Shown here piece after piece: positions 7,259 to 15,121 of a DNA stretch of 64,000 nucleotides (position 1 is its first letter; every line of letters begins with the position of its first letter). Where the stretch lies: NCBI GenBank assembly GCA_035311445.1, contig DATGCX010000393.1:37026-101025 (forward strand), given 5' to 3'. The notes under the pieces are model-generated. The model was not told the DNA's origin. It saw only the letters and a program-made list of their open reading frames with translations, and made no database searches. This DNA comes from JAJPKK01 sp035311445. Lineage in GTDB: Bacteria > Pseudomonadota > Alphaproteobacteria > Rhizobiales > Xanthobacteraceae. A program made the position numbers and the translations under genes.

Positions 7259-8856
7259 TGTTAGTCGCAGAAGCAGCTCTGATCGTAACATTTCTGGCTC
7301 CGGCTCCTTCCGGTGCCCAATTCTTCTTTGACGATCGCTTTCGATTCCAGAGCCGCCGGCAGCACGGACCGTTCGATTGGTTCGGGCCGGCGCCGCAGCA
7401 ACAGCTGCCGCAGCAGGTGGAGCGCCCGCCTCCGCCGGTCGACTATTCCAGGGCACCCCCGCCGAAGAAGCCTGATGCCAAGACTGAGAGCACCGTGACG
7501 ACCCCGATCCTGGTGCTCGGCGACTCGATGGCGGACTGGCTGGCATACGGGCTTGAACTCGCCTATGCGGACTCGCCCGAGATCGGAATTTTGCGGCGGC
7601 ATCGCACCAGTTCCGGTTTGATCCGAACCGAGACCCGGAGCGATCCGCGTGGCGAATATCCCGATTGGCCGCCGGCGGCCCGCGAATTGATCGCATCGCA
7701 GAAGCCGAAATTCGTATTGATGATGATCGGCATCAACGACAGGTCCCGCAGCATCAGTCATGTCGCGCCGGCCTCGCGCACCGCGAAACCGCCTCCGCAA
7801 CGGGCCGAAGATGCGGCAGCTCTGGAACTCGACAAGTCGGTGCCGGAGAAGCCCGGCGAAACTCCAGCTGCCGCGCCGTCTGAGACCGCGACACCTGCCG
7901 GCAACAGAACGCTGGAATTCCGCACCGATGCGTGGAGCGAAGCCTATATCCGGCGTATCGACGATACGATCGCGGCCCTGAAAACGTCTGGCGTACCGGT
8001 GTTCTGGGTGGGCCTGCCGCCGCTGCGCGGGCAGAAGTCGAACGGTGACATTCCGTTTCTCAACGACCTCTACCGCAGCCGCGCCGATAAGGCCGGTATC
8101 ATTTATGTCGATGTATGGGACGGCTTTGTCGACGAAGACGGCCGCTACGCTCAATATGGGCCCGATGTTCAAGGCCAGACGAGGCGATTGCGCAGCGGCG
8201 ACGGCGTCTACTTCACGCAGGCCGGAGCCCGCAAGCTTGCCCATTATGTCGAGCGGGAACTGCAGCGTTGGCTGAGTACGCGGGCACCGTCTGTGGCCGC
8301 GGCCGTCCCCGAAGAACCGAAATCCGATTCGGCGCTACCCGCTCCGAGCCGTCCGGGTCCCCATGCGCGGCCGTTGGCCGGGCCCGTCATACCTTTGACC
8401 ACAGAGAGGGGCGGTGAAACCGACGATCATCTTCTCGGCGGCGATGATCGCCAGCCGATGAGCGATGCGATAGCGGCGAAGGTGCTGGTGAGGGGTGAGA
8501 CCATAACGGCTCCGGCAGGGCGCGCGGACGACTTCGTCTGGCCTCGCCGTGACGTCGCTCCGGTTGGAAGCGATCCGGTTGTAGCGATGACCGATCTGCC
8601 GATGACTCCAATGGTGGCCCAACGCGGCGGAGCGACAGGCACAACGGGCGTGGCGGCACCGTCAGGAAAAGGTGCGGCAACGCTCCAGGCGAGGGCAGTA
8701 CCCCATCATCGGGCGACACCCCGGCCGCCGATTTATGCCTATGCGTCGTCGATTTATCGGCCCAATTGGCCCAATTATCGCCGGCCGCCAGCGGCGCAGC
8801 AATTTGGCTTTCCATCCTTCTTTGGTGGCCAATCCTTGTTCGGCGGGCGATGGTGA
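7216..8856 (+). CDS. Secreted SGNH-hydrolase-like protein (DUF459)
   Basis: This 546-residue exported protein has a signal-anchor at residues 9-35 and a Pro/Gln-rich linker. Its SGNH-like domain spans about residues 95-350: VLGDSMADWLAYGL holds the nucleophile serine (Ser104) and MMIGINDRS the block III asparagine. The block V motif reads DGVYFTQAGARKLAHYVE. In SGNH enzymes the fourth position of DxxH is the catalytic histidine, and here it is tyrosine, encoded TAC. The last ~190 residues are a low-complexity Pro/Ala/Arg tail ending in FGFPSFFGGQSLFGG. DUF459 proteins are thought to be cell-envelope esterases; the substrate is unknown. The start falls inside a tandem duplication. Confidence 0.82.
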   Translation: MVGGIHVRHLAAIALLVAEAALIVTFLAPAPSGAQFFFDDRFRFQSRRQHGPFDWFGPAPQQQLPQQVERPPPPVDYSRAPPPKKPDAKTESTVTTPILVLGDSMADWLAYGLELAYADSPEIGILRRHRTSSGLIRTETRSDPRGEYPDWPPAARELIASQKPKFVLMMIGINDRSRSISHVAPASRTAKPPPQRAEDAAALELDKSVPEKPGETPAAAPSETATPAGNRTLEFRTDAWSEAYIRRIDDTIAALKTSGVPVFWVGLPPLRGQKSNGDIPFLNDLYRSRADKAGIIYVDVWDGFVDEDGRYAQYGPDVQGQTRRLRSGDGVYFTQAGARKLAHYVERELQRWLSTRAPSVAAAVPEEPKSDSALPAPSRPGPHARPLAGPVIPLTTERGGETDDHLLGGDDRQPMSDAIAAKVLVRGETITAPAGRADDFVWPRRDVAPVGSDPVVAMTDLPMTPMVAQRGGATGTTGVAAPSGKGAATLQARAVPHHRATPRPPIYAYASSIYRPNWPNYRRPPAAQQFGFPSFFGGQSLFGGRW

Positions 8857-8909
8857 GCGCCGCGTTGACCTAGCCATCTTCAATATGACCGCGCGGTTGC
8901 ATCTCATGG

Positions 8910-9446
8910 ATGGCACGCAACACAAACAACTTGTTGACTGGGACGTCCGGGTGAAGCTATCGCTCCTGGCGGGGCCGATTTTATCCGCGCGATCTGGCAG
9001 CGCGCAGGCAGCTTGAGTTTTACGCTCAGCACTTCCGCACAACAGAACTCAACGGCGTGTTCAATCGCATGCCGACCATTGAAGCCGTCCACGGCTGGGC
9101 CGAGCGCACTCCCGCAGGTTTCGTTTTTGCCGGGAAGGCATCGAAATTCATCACGCACTGGAAACGCTTGAACGACAAATCCCGCAATAGCCTTGCGGTG
9201 ATGGAAGGCCGCTTGTGGCTGCTTGGCGACAAGGCAGGGCCGGTGCTTTTTCAACCTCCACCACAATTCAAGAAGGATCGTAAGCGATTCGAATCATTCC
9301 TGAAGCTGCTTTCACGGCGACGATCGTATGCGTTCGAATTTCGACGCCCGAGTTGGCGCGACGACGACGTACTGCAGGACAATGACGCAGCACTCTGTAT
9401 TTCGGGCCATCACGATGCGCCATCGCCCTGGAAGGCCTTTTCGTAA
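8910..9446 (+). pseudogene. DUF72 family protein, nonsense-mutated and 3'-truncated
   Basis: From ATG at 8910 one frame reads MARNTNNLLTGTSG, then a TGA at 8952-8954, then SYRSWRGRFYPRDL and onward without a break. DUF72 proteins carry GTSGWSY here, so the stop replaces the signature tryptophan (TGG to TGA). The family body continues (ELNGVFNRMPT, ERTPAGFVFAGKASKFITH, GPVLFQPPP, YAFEFRRPSW, ALCISGHHDAPSPWKA). At 9446 it stops abruptly where the family goes on for about 80 more residues. A new membrane-protein frame begins three bases later. It is damaged at both ends and almost surely non-functional. A downstream GTG at 9057 could give a shortened product, but this is unlikely to fold. Confidence 0.85.
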
Positions 9447-9448
9447 GC

Positions 9449-10146
9449 TCGACGGCACCGACCTGGCGCGATGCGTCGTTGGCGCTTGTGCTTCTGTCCG
9501 GGTTATACCTGCTCCTAGCAGCCATCGCGGCTTATGGGTTCGGTGGTTATCTCGCCGGCCGCTTGCTTTCGCACAGGATTGCGGGGCACGCAAAAGAAAG
9601 TCGAGTTCCGAGACGGCATGCACGGGCTTCTGGTCTGGGCACTCGCCACTCTCTTGGGAGCGCTCATCGCGATTGCTTCGGCTCAGTCATTGGCGCGTTT
9701 CGTGGCGCCGTCGACCGGATCGGTCGGACCATCTGCTGCGGTCGCCGGCGAGAACATCATTGCGTTCGATCTTGATCGCCTGTTCCGCAGTGACCGGCAG
9801 CCGGAAGGAGACATCAATTACGCCCGATCGGAGGCGGCGCGTAACCTGCTCACCACCTCAAGCCATGCCGGGATGCAGCAGGATGATCGCGCTTATCTGG
9901 TGCGACTCGTGGCTTCCCGTGCAGGAATCGCGCCATCGGAGGTCGAACAGCGGGTCAATGAGATGATCACGCGCGCGAACGAGAAGTCGTGCGCGGCGCA
10001 GCGGAGTGATCCCGGCATTCATGATTGGAGCCGCGACATTGGCTGGCGCCGCTATGTCTTGGTTCGCCGCCGGGGCTGGCGGGGCGCATCGGGACGAGCG
10101 TTTGAGCCCGCATCCCTTGCTGGATTGGGCAAGATCCCACGTCTGA
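9449..10146 (+). pseudogene. Membrane-protein remnant with two frameshifts
   Basis: Three frames read in turn give one recognisable alphaproteobacterial membrane protein. First comes STAPTWRDASLALVLLSG and a helix ending YGFGGYLAGRL. A shift near 9590 leads to VEFRDGMHGLLVWALATL and a long central part (ENIIAFDLDRLFRSDR and AYLVRLVASRAGI). A second shift near 9990 leads to ARRSGVIPAFMIGAATLAG and SWFAAGAGGAHRDE, ending at the TGA at 10144. The usual N-terminal helices are missing. The remnant joins the truncated DUF72 gene directly, as if a deletion had fused the two. No function is expected. Confidence 0.7.
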
Positions 10147-10156
10147 TCGGGTTAGA

Positions 10157-10546
10157 TCAGCCTGCGGCCGGCGTCACGTAGCAGTACACCTGCCGCTGCG
10201 CGCCGATGAAGATGATACCGTGTCCGGTCGGATTGCCGGCATCGAACTTCATCTTGTAGTTCGGCACCTGGATACGGCTACCCACCGGGACGGTCTTAAC
10301 GGCGCGATGTCCGGTGATGATTGCAATGTAGTGATCGCCCTCAACCTCGAAATTATCGGCCTCGTAGGCGTCCGCTTCACCGCAGCAGGATAGCCGCGGA
10401 TGATCAGGCTGCTTGAGGTGTTCGAACCACTCTCTGACCCGAGCATCCTGCCCCTGCCACTGACCACCGTCGCGGGCGAATGCGGTTGCGGCAATCAAGA
10501 GGACGCATATTGCGGCAAGAAGGGATTGAACGAGTGTCGGCTGCAT
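10157..10546 (-). CDS. Small exported hypothetical protein
   Basis: This 129-residue protein has a clear signal peptide (MQPTLVQSLLAAICVLLIAATAFA) and so should be periplasmic. The mature part begins RDGGQWQGQDARVREWFEHLKQP. It contains two adjacent cysteines in LSCCGEADAYEAD and a beta-rich second half ending RQVYCYVTPAAG. Similar proteins are common in Bradyrhizobium relatives without known function. The ATG at 10546 follows a GAGG at a normal distance; an upstream in-frame start is less likely. The CC-G-E-A-D motif might bind metal, but this is only a guess. Confidence 0.7.
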   Translation of the reverse strand: MQPTLVQSLLAAICVLLIAATAFARDGGQWQGQDARVREWFEHLKQPDHPRLSCCGEADAYEADNFEVEGDHYIAIITGHRAVKTVPVGSRIQVPNYKMKFDAGNPTGHGIIFIGAQRQVYCYVTPAAG

Positions 10547-10605
10547 GACGTTGCCTCGATCGGAATTAAATAACATTCTTGCACTCACATTAATGGAAAC
10601 ACGGG

Positions 10606-10745
10606 ATTACGCCACCTCCCGGGCAGCCAGTTGCGTCGTCGCCGGCTTGTCCGGCGACTTTGAATTGAAGCCGCAGTGCAAAAGCCGTCGAGGTGACCCG
10701 GGACAAGCCGGCCTCGACCCGGGAGAGGCCAGTAGTCAGACCTGA
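10606..10745. repeat. About 140-base repeat, 'GTCGTCGCCGG' family, copy 1
   Basis: This block matches 26802-26945 along most of its length. Shared parts include GCGTCGTCRCCGG, CTTGTC, GAATTGAAGC/GAATCTGAAGC, CCCGGGA-AAGCCGG, ACCCGGGAGAG and CAGACCTGATCGAA/CAAACCTGACCGAA. The centre is a palindrome built on CCGGGACAAGCCGG. It contains no CDS. Confidence 0.75.
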
Positions 10746-10879
10746 TCGAAATCTGATGCCCATGCCGTGGTCATTAATGTGCAAGCGGATCTGGGCGAAG
10801 CTGGAAATTCACTACCATCAGGGCTTGTTTGCATCGCGAGCGCTGTGCCGGTGCGCCGGGACTGGGCGCCTCTCGACGT

Positions 10880-10960
10880 GTGGCGACCCTAGTGGCGACC
10901 CTTGTGGTCGCCCAGTTGCCGGATGCGACGAATGGGGCGACCACAAGGGTCGCCCCTACA
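10880..10960. repeat. Inverted repeat, 'GACCACAAGGGTCGCC' family, copy 1
   Basis: Two arms face each other: GGCGACCCTTGTGGTCGCCC at 10894-10913 and its complement inside 10935-10957. Each arm is itself a near palindrome. The element stands directly before the TAACGTTATGACTTGG repeat at 10979-11053. The same two families also lie side by side at 33137-33268. Confidence 0.8.
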
Positions 10961-10978
10961 GCGGGCGGTTTTGGAGGA

Positions 10979-11053
10979 TGTCGCTTGCGGCCCCTCTAAC
11001 GTTATGACTTGGTCGATGCTCCAATCCTTCAGATCGGCTGAAGCGATCGACTA
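10979..11053. repeat. 'TAACGTTATGACTTGG' repeat, copy 1
   Basis: This block of about 75 bases matches 23041-23118. Both contain AACGTTATGACTTGGTCGAT and GGCTGAAGCGATCGACTA, joined by a variable AATC..CAGAT link. Its last bases (GACTA) supply the stop codon of the SET-domain gene read on the other strand. Confidence 0.8.
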
Positions 11054-11575
11054 GGTCTTGCGTCCGCGCACTGCCGTTTTCTTCACTCGGCGAGCGGGTG
11101 TCTTCGCGCTCGACCGGAGACCGCGCGCCTTGGTCTTCGCGCGGCGAGCGGCTGCCCTTGTCTTCGCCTGGCGAGCGGCCGCCTTTGTGCGGCAAGCTGC
11201 GCAACGGCAGCCTTTGCTCTTGATGAAGTAGTCGAAATATTCGCGGCCGTAGTCGTACGTTATTTCCTCGCCCGGTTCGATGCCACGCAACGCCACGACA
11301 ACGATCCGACCTTTGCGCACCACAGGTTTGGCATTCGGCCGGCAGGAGTGGTTGATATAGCGCGCCACATTCCAGCGCGGCGAGCCGTCGATGGTCCATC
11401 GGCGGTTGAGTTCAAACATGTATCTGCCGCCACGTCGCTCGCGTTGGCCGGCTTCCTCGCTCGAAAGGCGCCGACCGCGATAGGTCGCGATATAGGCGCC
11501 ACGTTTGATCAGCTTCATGGCAAACAAGCCGAGCCCAGTAACCGAGCGGCCGATACGGAACGAACGTGAGGACAT
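11051..11575 (-). CDS. SET-domain lysine methyltransferase-like protein with basic tail
   Basis: This 174-residue protein consists of a compact SET domain and a histone-H1-like tail. The SET motifs are GLGLFA near residue 15, ARYINHSCRPNA (residues 71-82) and GEEITYDYG (102-110). A post-SET CxCxxC-like cluster, CRCAAC, follows at 124-129. From about residue 130 to the end it is almost all Lys, Arg and Ala (KAAARQAKTRAAARRAK and similar). It probably methylates lysines with S-adenosylmethionine; the tail suggests binding to DNA or acidic partners. ATG at 11575 is preferred over an upstream TTG. The stop codon comes from the edge of a repeat, so the tail length may have been altered by that insertion. 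Confidence 0.85.
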   Translation of the reverse strand: MSSRSFRIGRSVTGLGLFAMKLIKRGAYIATYRGRRLSSEEAGQRERRGGRYMFELNRRWTIDGSPRWNVARYINHSCRPNAKPVVRKGRIVVVALRGIEPGEEITYDYGREYFDYFIKSKGCRCAACRTKAAARQAKTRAAARRAKTKARGLRSSAKTPARRVKKTAVRGRKT

Positions 11576-11661
11576 CGCCTGCAATTAGCGAGAACAACGA
11601 GAAGACATTTCCTGCGATTAGCCGCAAATTTCGTTCATGTCATCCCCAATCCCCCAGATAT

Positions 11662-13251
11662 TCACTTCTGTAAGAGATCCGCGATCACCGCCTGCGCCGC
11701 GTTGTGTCCCGGTGCGCCTGTCACTCCCCCGCCTGGATGCGCACCCGAGCCACACAGATAGAGTCCGGGGATAGGCATGCGGTAGTCGGCATATCCCAGC
11801 ATCGGGCGCGCCGAAAAGAGCTGATCAAGCGTTAGCCTGCCATGGAAGATGTCGCCGTTGGGCAAGCCGAAGATGCGCTCCAGATCGAATGGCGACAGGC
11901 TTTGCCGGCCGATTACGCTTGCTTTGAAGCCGGGCGCATACGTCTCGACTGTATCGATCATCAGGTCGGCGACGGTTTCGCGGTGGTGGTCCCATAATGA
12001 GCCGTCGTCAAATTGCGGTGCAACGTGCTGGCAGAACAGGCTCGCCACGTGCGCGCCGGGAGGCGCCAGGCTGTCGTCGAGGGTCGAAGGAATCACCATC
12101 TCGATGATGGGCGCCCGGCTCCAGCCGTGGCGGACGCAATCGCGGTAGGCTTTGTCCATATAGGAGAGACTCGGCGCCAGAATGATGCCGGCAGTGTGAT
12201 GCTCGCCCGTTCCAGGCAGCGCAGAGAATTCCGGCAGCTTCGATAATGCGACATTCATGCGGAATGTGCCGGAGCCCGCCTTCCACGTCTTCATGCGCGC
12301 CACCATTGCTGCTGGAACCGCCTCAACCGGAACGAGGGCCTGGAAAAGGTGCCGCGGATCGACATTGGCAATGACCGCGCGCGCGCGCACGGGCGTCCCG
12401 TCCTCCAGTACGGCGCCGGCGGCGCGGCCGTGCTCCACGATGATTTCACGCACCGCCGCCCGTAAATCGATCCGGACGCCATGTGCGGCGGCCGCCTTGG
12501 CCATCGCCTGCGTGATTGCGCCCATACCGCCGATCGCGTGGCCCCATGTGCCCTGCTTACCGTTTACTTCGCCGAACACGTGATGCACGAGCACATAGGC
12601 GGAGCCCGGCGTGTAAGGGCTAGCCAGATTGCCGACGACGGCGTCGAAGCCGAGCACAGCCTTGATGGGATCGGACTCGAACCAGTCATCGAGCATCTCA
12701 CCGGCCGATTTGCCAAACAGGCGGAAGGCCGCCTTGAGGCCGTCGGCCTGCCAAAGGCTCTTGCCGATCACCGCGAGCTTGCCGAGTTGGTACGCCGCTT
12801 GGCTGAAGCTTCCCAGCGTCAGATTGGGCGGCGCGCTGAGCACAAGCCTGCGCAATACGGCGGCGACCCGGCCGAGCTCGGCCTGATAGGCGGGATAGCG
12901 AGCGGCATCCCGCGCACCGAATTTTGCGATCTCACCCTCGGTGCGGCCCTCGCCGGTGAGGAGATGGCGTCCATCCGGCAGCGGCAGAAAGTTCTGCACG
13001 CGGCGGGGAATGATGCGCAAGCCGAGTTGGTGCAGCTTCAGGTCACGGATGATCTTGGGCTGCAGCAGGCTTACCGTGTAGGCCGCGGTCGAGTTGCGGA
13101 AGCCTGGGTGGAATTCCTCCGTAACACAAGCCCCGCCGACCACGCCGCGCCGTTCCAGAACGCGCACCCGCAGGCCCGCCATGCCGAGATAGGCCGCACA
13201 GGTGAGGCCGTTGTGGCCGGCTCCGATTAGCACAGCGTCGAGATCGGGCAT
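11662..13251 (-). CDS. FAD-dependent phytoene-desaturase-like oxidoreductase
   Basis: This 529-residue flavoprotein belongs to the CrtI/PYROXD2-like group of NAD(P)/FAD amine-oxidase folds. The dinucleotide-binding motif is at the N-terminus (VLIGAGHNGLTCAAYLGMAG), followed by VLERRGVVGGACVTEE. The C-terminal FAD contact reads PIPGLYLCGSGAHPGGGVTGAPGHNAA. The start at 13251 (MPDLDAVLIGAG) is chosen because the fold begins there. It lies 29 bases downstream of the P450 stop on the same strand, so the pair is probably one operon. The substrate is unknown; carotenoid synthesis is unlikely because no other crt gene is nearby. Confidence 0.85.
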   Translation of the reverse strand: MPDLDAVLIGAGHNGLTCAAYLGMAGLRVRVLERRGVVGGACVTEEFHPGFRNSTAAYTVSLLQPKIIRDLKLHQLGLRIIPRRVQNFLPLPDGRHLLTGEGRTEGEIAKFGARDAARYPAYQAELGRVAAVLRRLVLSAPPNLTLGSFSQAAYQLGKLAVIGKSLWQADGLKAAFRLFGKSAGEMLDDWFESDPIKAVLGFDAVVGNLASPYTPGSAYVLVHHVFGEVNGKQGTWGHAIGGMGAITQAMAKAAAAHGVRIDLRAAVREIIVEHGRAAGAVLEDGTPVRARAVIANVDPRHLFQALVPVEAVPAAMVARMKTWKAGSGTFRMNVALSKLPEFSALPGTGEHHTAGIILAPSLSYMDKAYRDCVRHGWSRAPIIEMVIPSTLDDSLAPPGAHVASLFCQHVAPQFDDGSLWDHHRETVADLMIDTVETYAPGFKASVIGRQSLSPFDLERIFGLPNGDIFHGRLTLDQLFSARPMLGYADYRMPIPGLYLCGSGAHPGGGVTGAPGHNAAQAVIADLLQK

Positions 13252-13280
13252 GGCATGGGCGCGCACGGAGCAATTTGGGT

Positions 13281-14471
13281 TTACACCGGTATCAGTTCGA
13301 TCGGCAGGCTCGCGAATTGCCGGAGGCTGTTATTGAGCTTGCGCCGCGGTTCTCCGATGATGTCGATACGCGCGGCGCGCGACGCGAGCGCCGTAATGAT
13401 CATCTCGGCTTCGAGCCGCGCCAGCATCTGGCCGACGCAGAGATGAATACCGGCGCCAAAGGCGACATGGCCGGTGGTGCGGCGGGTGATATCGAAGTGC
13501 TCCGGATCGTTCCATTTGCGCGGATCGCGGTTGGCGGAAGCAAGGAACAACAGTATCTTCGCATCCGCGGGGATCGCAACGTCGCCGATATTGACCGGCT
13601 TGGTGGTGGTGCGGAAGAACGTCTGTACAGGCGACTCCCAGCGCAGCACCTCATCGAAGCCCGGCCGCGCCAGCGCAGGGTTCTCGCGCAGCGCCTGCCA
13701 TTGAGCCGGGTTGCTGGCGAATGCGTAGAGCGCATTTCCAATACCGACGACCGTCGTGTCGAGCCCAGCTGAGAGCAGTGAACGCACAAGCAGAGGTGCC
13801 TCTTCCGCTATGATCTCTCCGGTATCGACGGCGGCCCAGATCGTCGCGCCAATGCCATCGGGCGAAAGCGCCTCGCGGGCACATTGCGAATTGATATAGG
13901 CGATGACCTTTGTGGCCTCAGCCATGGCGGCATCGAAATGCGCGTTGCGTGGACCGAACGCGTTGAACACCATAGCGCCATAGGGCAGCAGGTTTTCGAG
14001 GCCGTTCGATCCAAGGCCGATAGCGTCCGGAAACACGCTCAATGGATAGGCCTCGGCAATGTCCTTGACGGCGTCGACGCTCCCGCGTGCGACCAGCATA
14101 CCGGCGAGATTTTCCGCGGCCTCCTTGAAGCTCGCACGTAACGCCGCCATCGGTTTGGCCGACAGCGCGCGATTCATGATGGTGCGGGTCCGCGTATGCA
14201 GCGGCGGATCAGCCTCCAGAATGAGGCTCGGCGGGCGCCACGGCCTGGTGCGCCGAAAATCATCGATGCCGACGCCGGACGCGGAGCTGAAGGTCTCCCA
14301 ATCGCTGAGAGCTGCCTGCACCTCCGCATAGCGTGCGCACGCCCACAGTCCGTAACGCTCCAGCCAGACGACGGGTCCCGCATCGCGCAGCTGCGCATGG
14401 AAGGGATATGGCGCGGCAAGGAAGTCGTCGGCAAAAGGGTCAATCGAGGAAACCGGTACGTCGGGCGGCAT
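13281..14471 (-). CDS. Cytochrome P450, CYP199-like
   Basis: This 396-residue class I bacterial P450 is complete. The I-helix has SLLSAGLDTTV with the Asp238-Thr239 pair. The ExxR motif is EVLR (Glu274-Arg277). The haem loop is FGAGIHLCVGQ with the ligand Cys345. The N-terminal third (AGPVVWLERYGLWACARYAEVQ, then RPWRPPSLILEADPPLHTR and AEAYPLSVFPDA) closely recalls CYP199A enzymes of Rhodopseudomonas, which O-demethylate para-substituted benzoates. This is from memory, not a search. The ATG at 14471 is preferred over a long low-complexity upstream extension. No ferredoxin or reductase is adjacent, so electrons must come from elsewhere. Confidence 0.87.
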   Translation of the reverse strand: MPPDVPVSSIDPFADDFLAAPYPFHAQLRDAGPVVWLERYGLWACARYAEVQAALSDWETFSSASGVGIDDFRRTRPWRPPSLILEADPPLHTRTRTIMNRALSAKPMAALRASFKEAAENLAGMLVARGSVDAVKDIAEAYPLSVFPDAIGLGSNGLENLLPYGAMVFNAFGPRNAHFDAAMAEATKVIAYINSQCAREALSPDGIGATIWAAVDTGEIIAEEAPLLVRSLLSAGLDTTVVGIGNALYAFASNPAQWQALRENPALARPGFDEVLRWESPVQTFFRTTTKPVNIGDVAIPADAKILLFLASANRDPRKWNDPEHFDITRRTTGHVAFGAGIHLCVGQMLARLEAEMIITALASRAARIDIIGEPRRKLNNSLRQFASLPIELIPV

Positions 14472-14707
14472 TTGGCGAATCTTCTGTTGCGAGTATCGCT
14501 TGTAGACCTCAACAATCGAAATTAAATTTAAAGGGAATTCCCGCCAGTTTGAAGCACTCGCCCTTCGCCGACTTGTCATGGCCGGGCTTATGGCGGGCAC
14601 CCCGATTATTCTTGTCTGGGTCTTAAAGTTCGGGGGCGACCTTTTCCACGAGCGCGCCAGTTGAACAAAGCGATCGCAATCACAAATAAGGGCAATTGGG
14701 GTGATCA

Positions 14708-15121
14708 ATGGCTGACTTCTCAAGCGGATGGATGTGGTCTGAAGCCTGCGAGATGCTGGCGCGCGCCGAGCGGCTGCATCGCGAACTGTTCCGGCCGGCA
14801 GCGGGAACGCGGATTCCTACCTGGGAGCCCCCCGTCGACGTACTCGAGACCGAACGTGAGGTCCTCGTGCTGGTAGCGCTTCCGGGCGTTGAGCCCGACC
14901 GCGTCGAAACAGTGATCGATGGCGCCCACCTGATTGTCGCAGGGCAGCGCGTGTTGCCGGCGGAGCTGGCGACGGCCGTGATCCACCGGCTCGAGCTGCC
15001 CCAGGGCCGGTTCGAACGGCGCATCAGACTTCCCGCCGGGCTCTATGGAGCGGTGCGCCGCGTCGCGGTTCACGGCTGCGTCCTGATCACCTTGCAGAAA
15101 GCGGAGACTTTCCGTGGCTGA
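14708..15121 (+). CDS. Hsp20/alpha-crystallin small heat-shock protein
   Basis: This 137-residue holdase-type chaperone has the alpha-crystallin domain from about residue 38 to the end (PPVDVLETEREVLVLVALPGVEPD, later LPQGRFERRIRLPAGL). The normal C-terminal IXI motif is absent; the protein ends VLITLQKAETFRG, which may limit large oligomers. The start ATG at 14708 is preceded by a weak GGGGTG. Its last eight bases overlap the GTG start of the downstream lon, so translation is coupled. The operon joins a holdase with a protease, which suggests that it hands misfolded proteins to Lon under stress. Confidence 0.88.
   Translation: MADFSSGWMWSEACEMLARAERLHRELFRPAAGTRIPTWEPPVDVLETEREVLVLVALPGVEPDRVETVIDGAHLIVAGQRVLPAELATAVIHRLELPQGRFERRIRLPAGLYGAVRRVAVHGCVLITLQKAETFRG

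Noticed and set aside
13281..14471. Carotenoid pathway with the CrtI-like gene
   Set aside because: No crtB, crtE or other carotenoid gene is present, and the P450 is CYP199-like, so a carotenoid cluster is not supported.
14472..14723. 85-residue extension of the P450
   Set aside because: Low-complexity and unlike CYP199 N-termini; ATG at 14471 fits the family.
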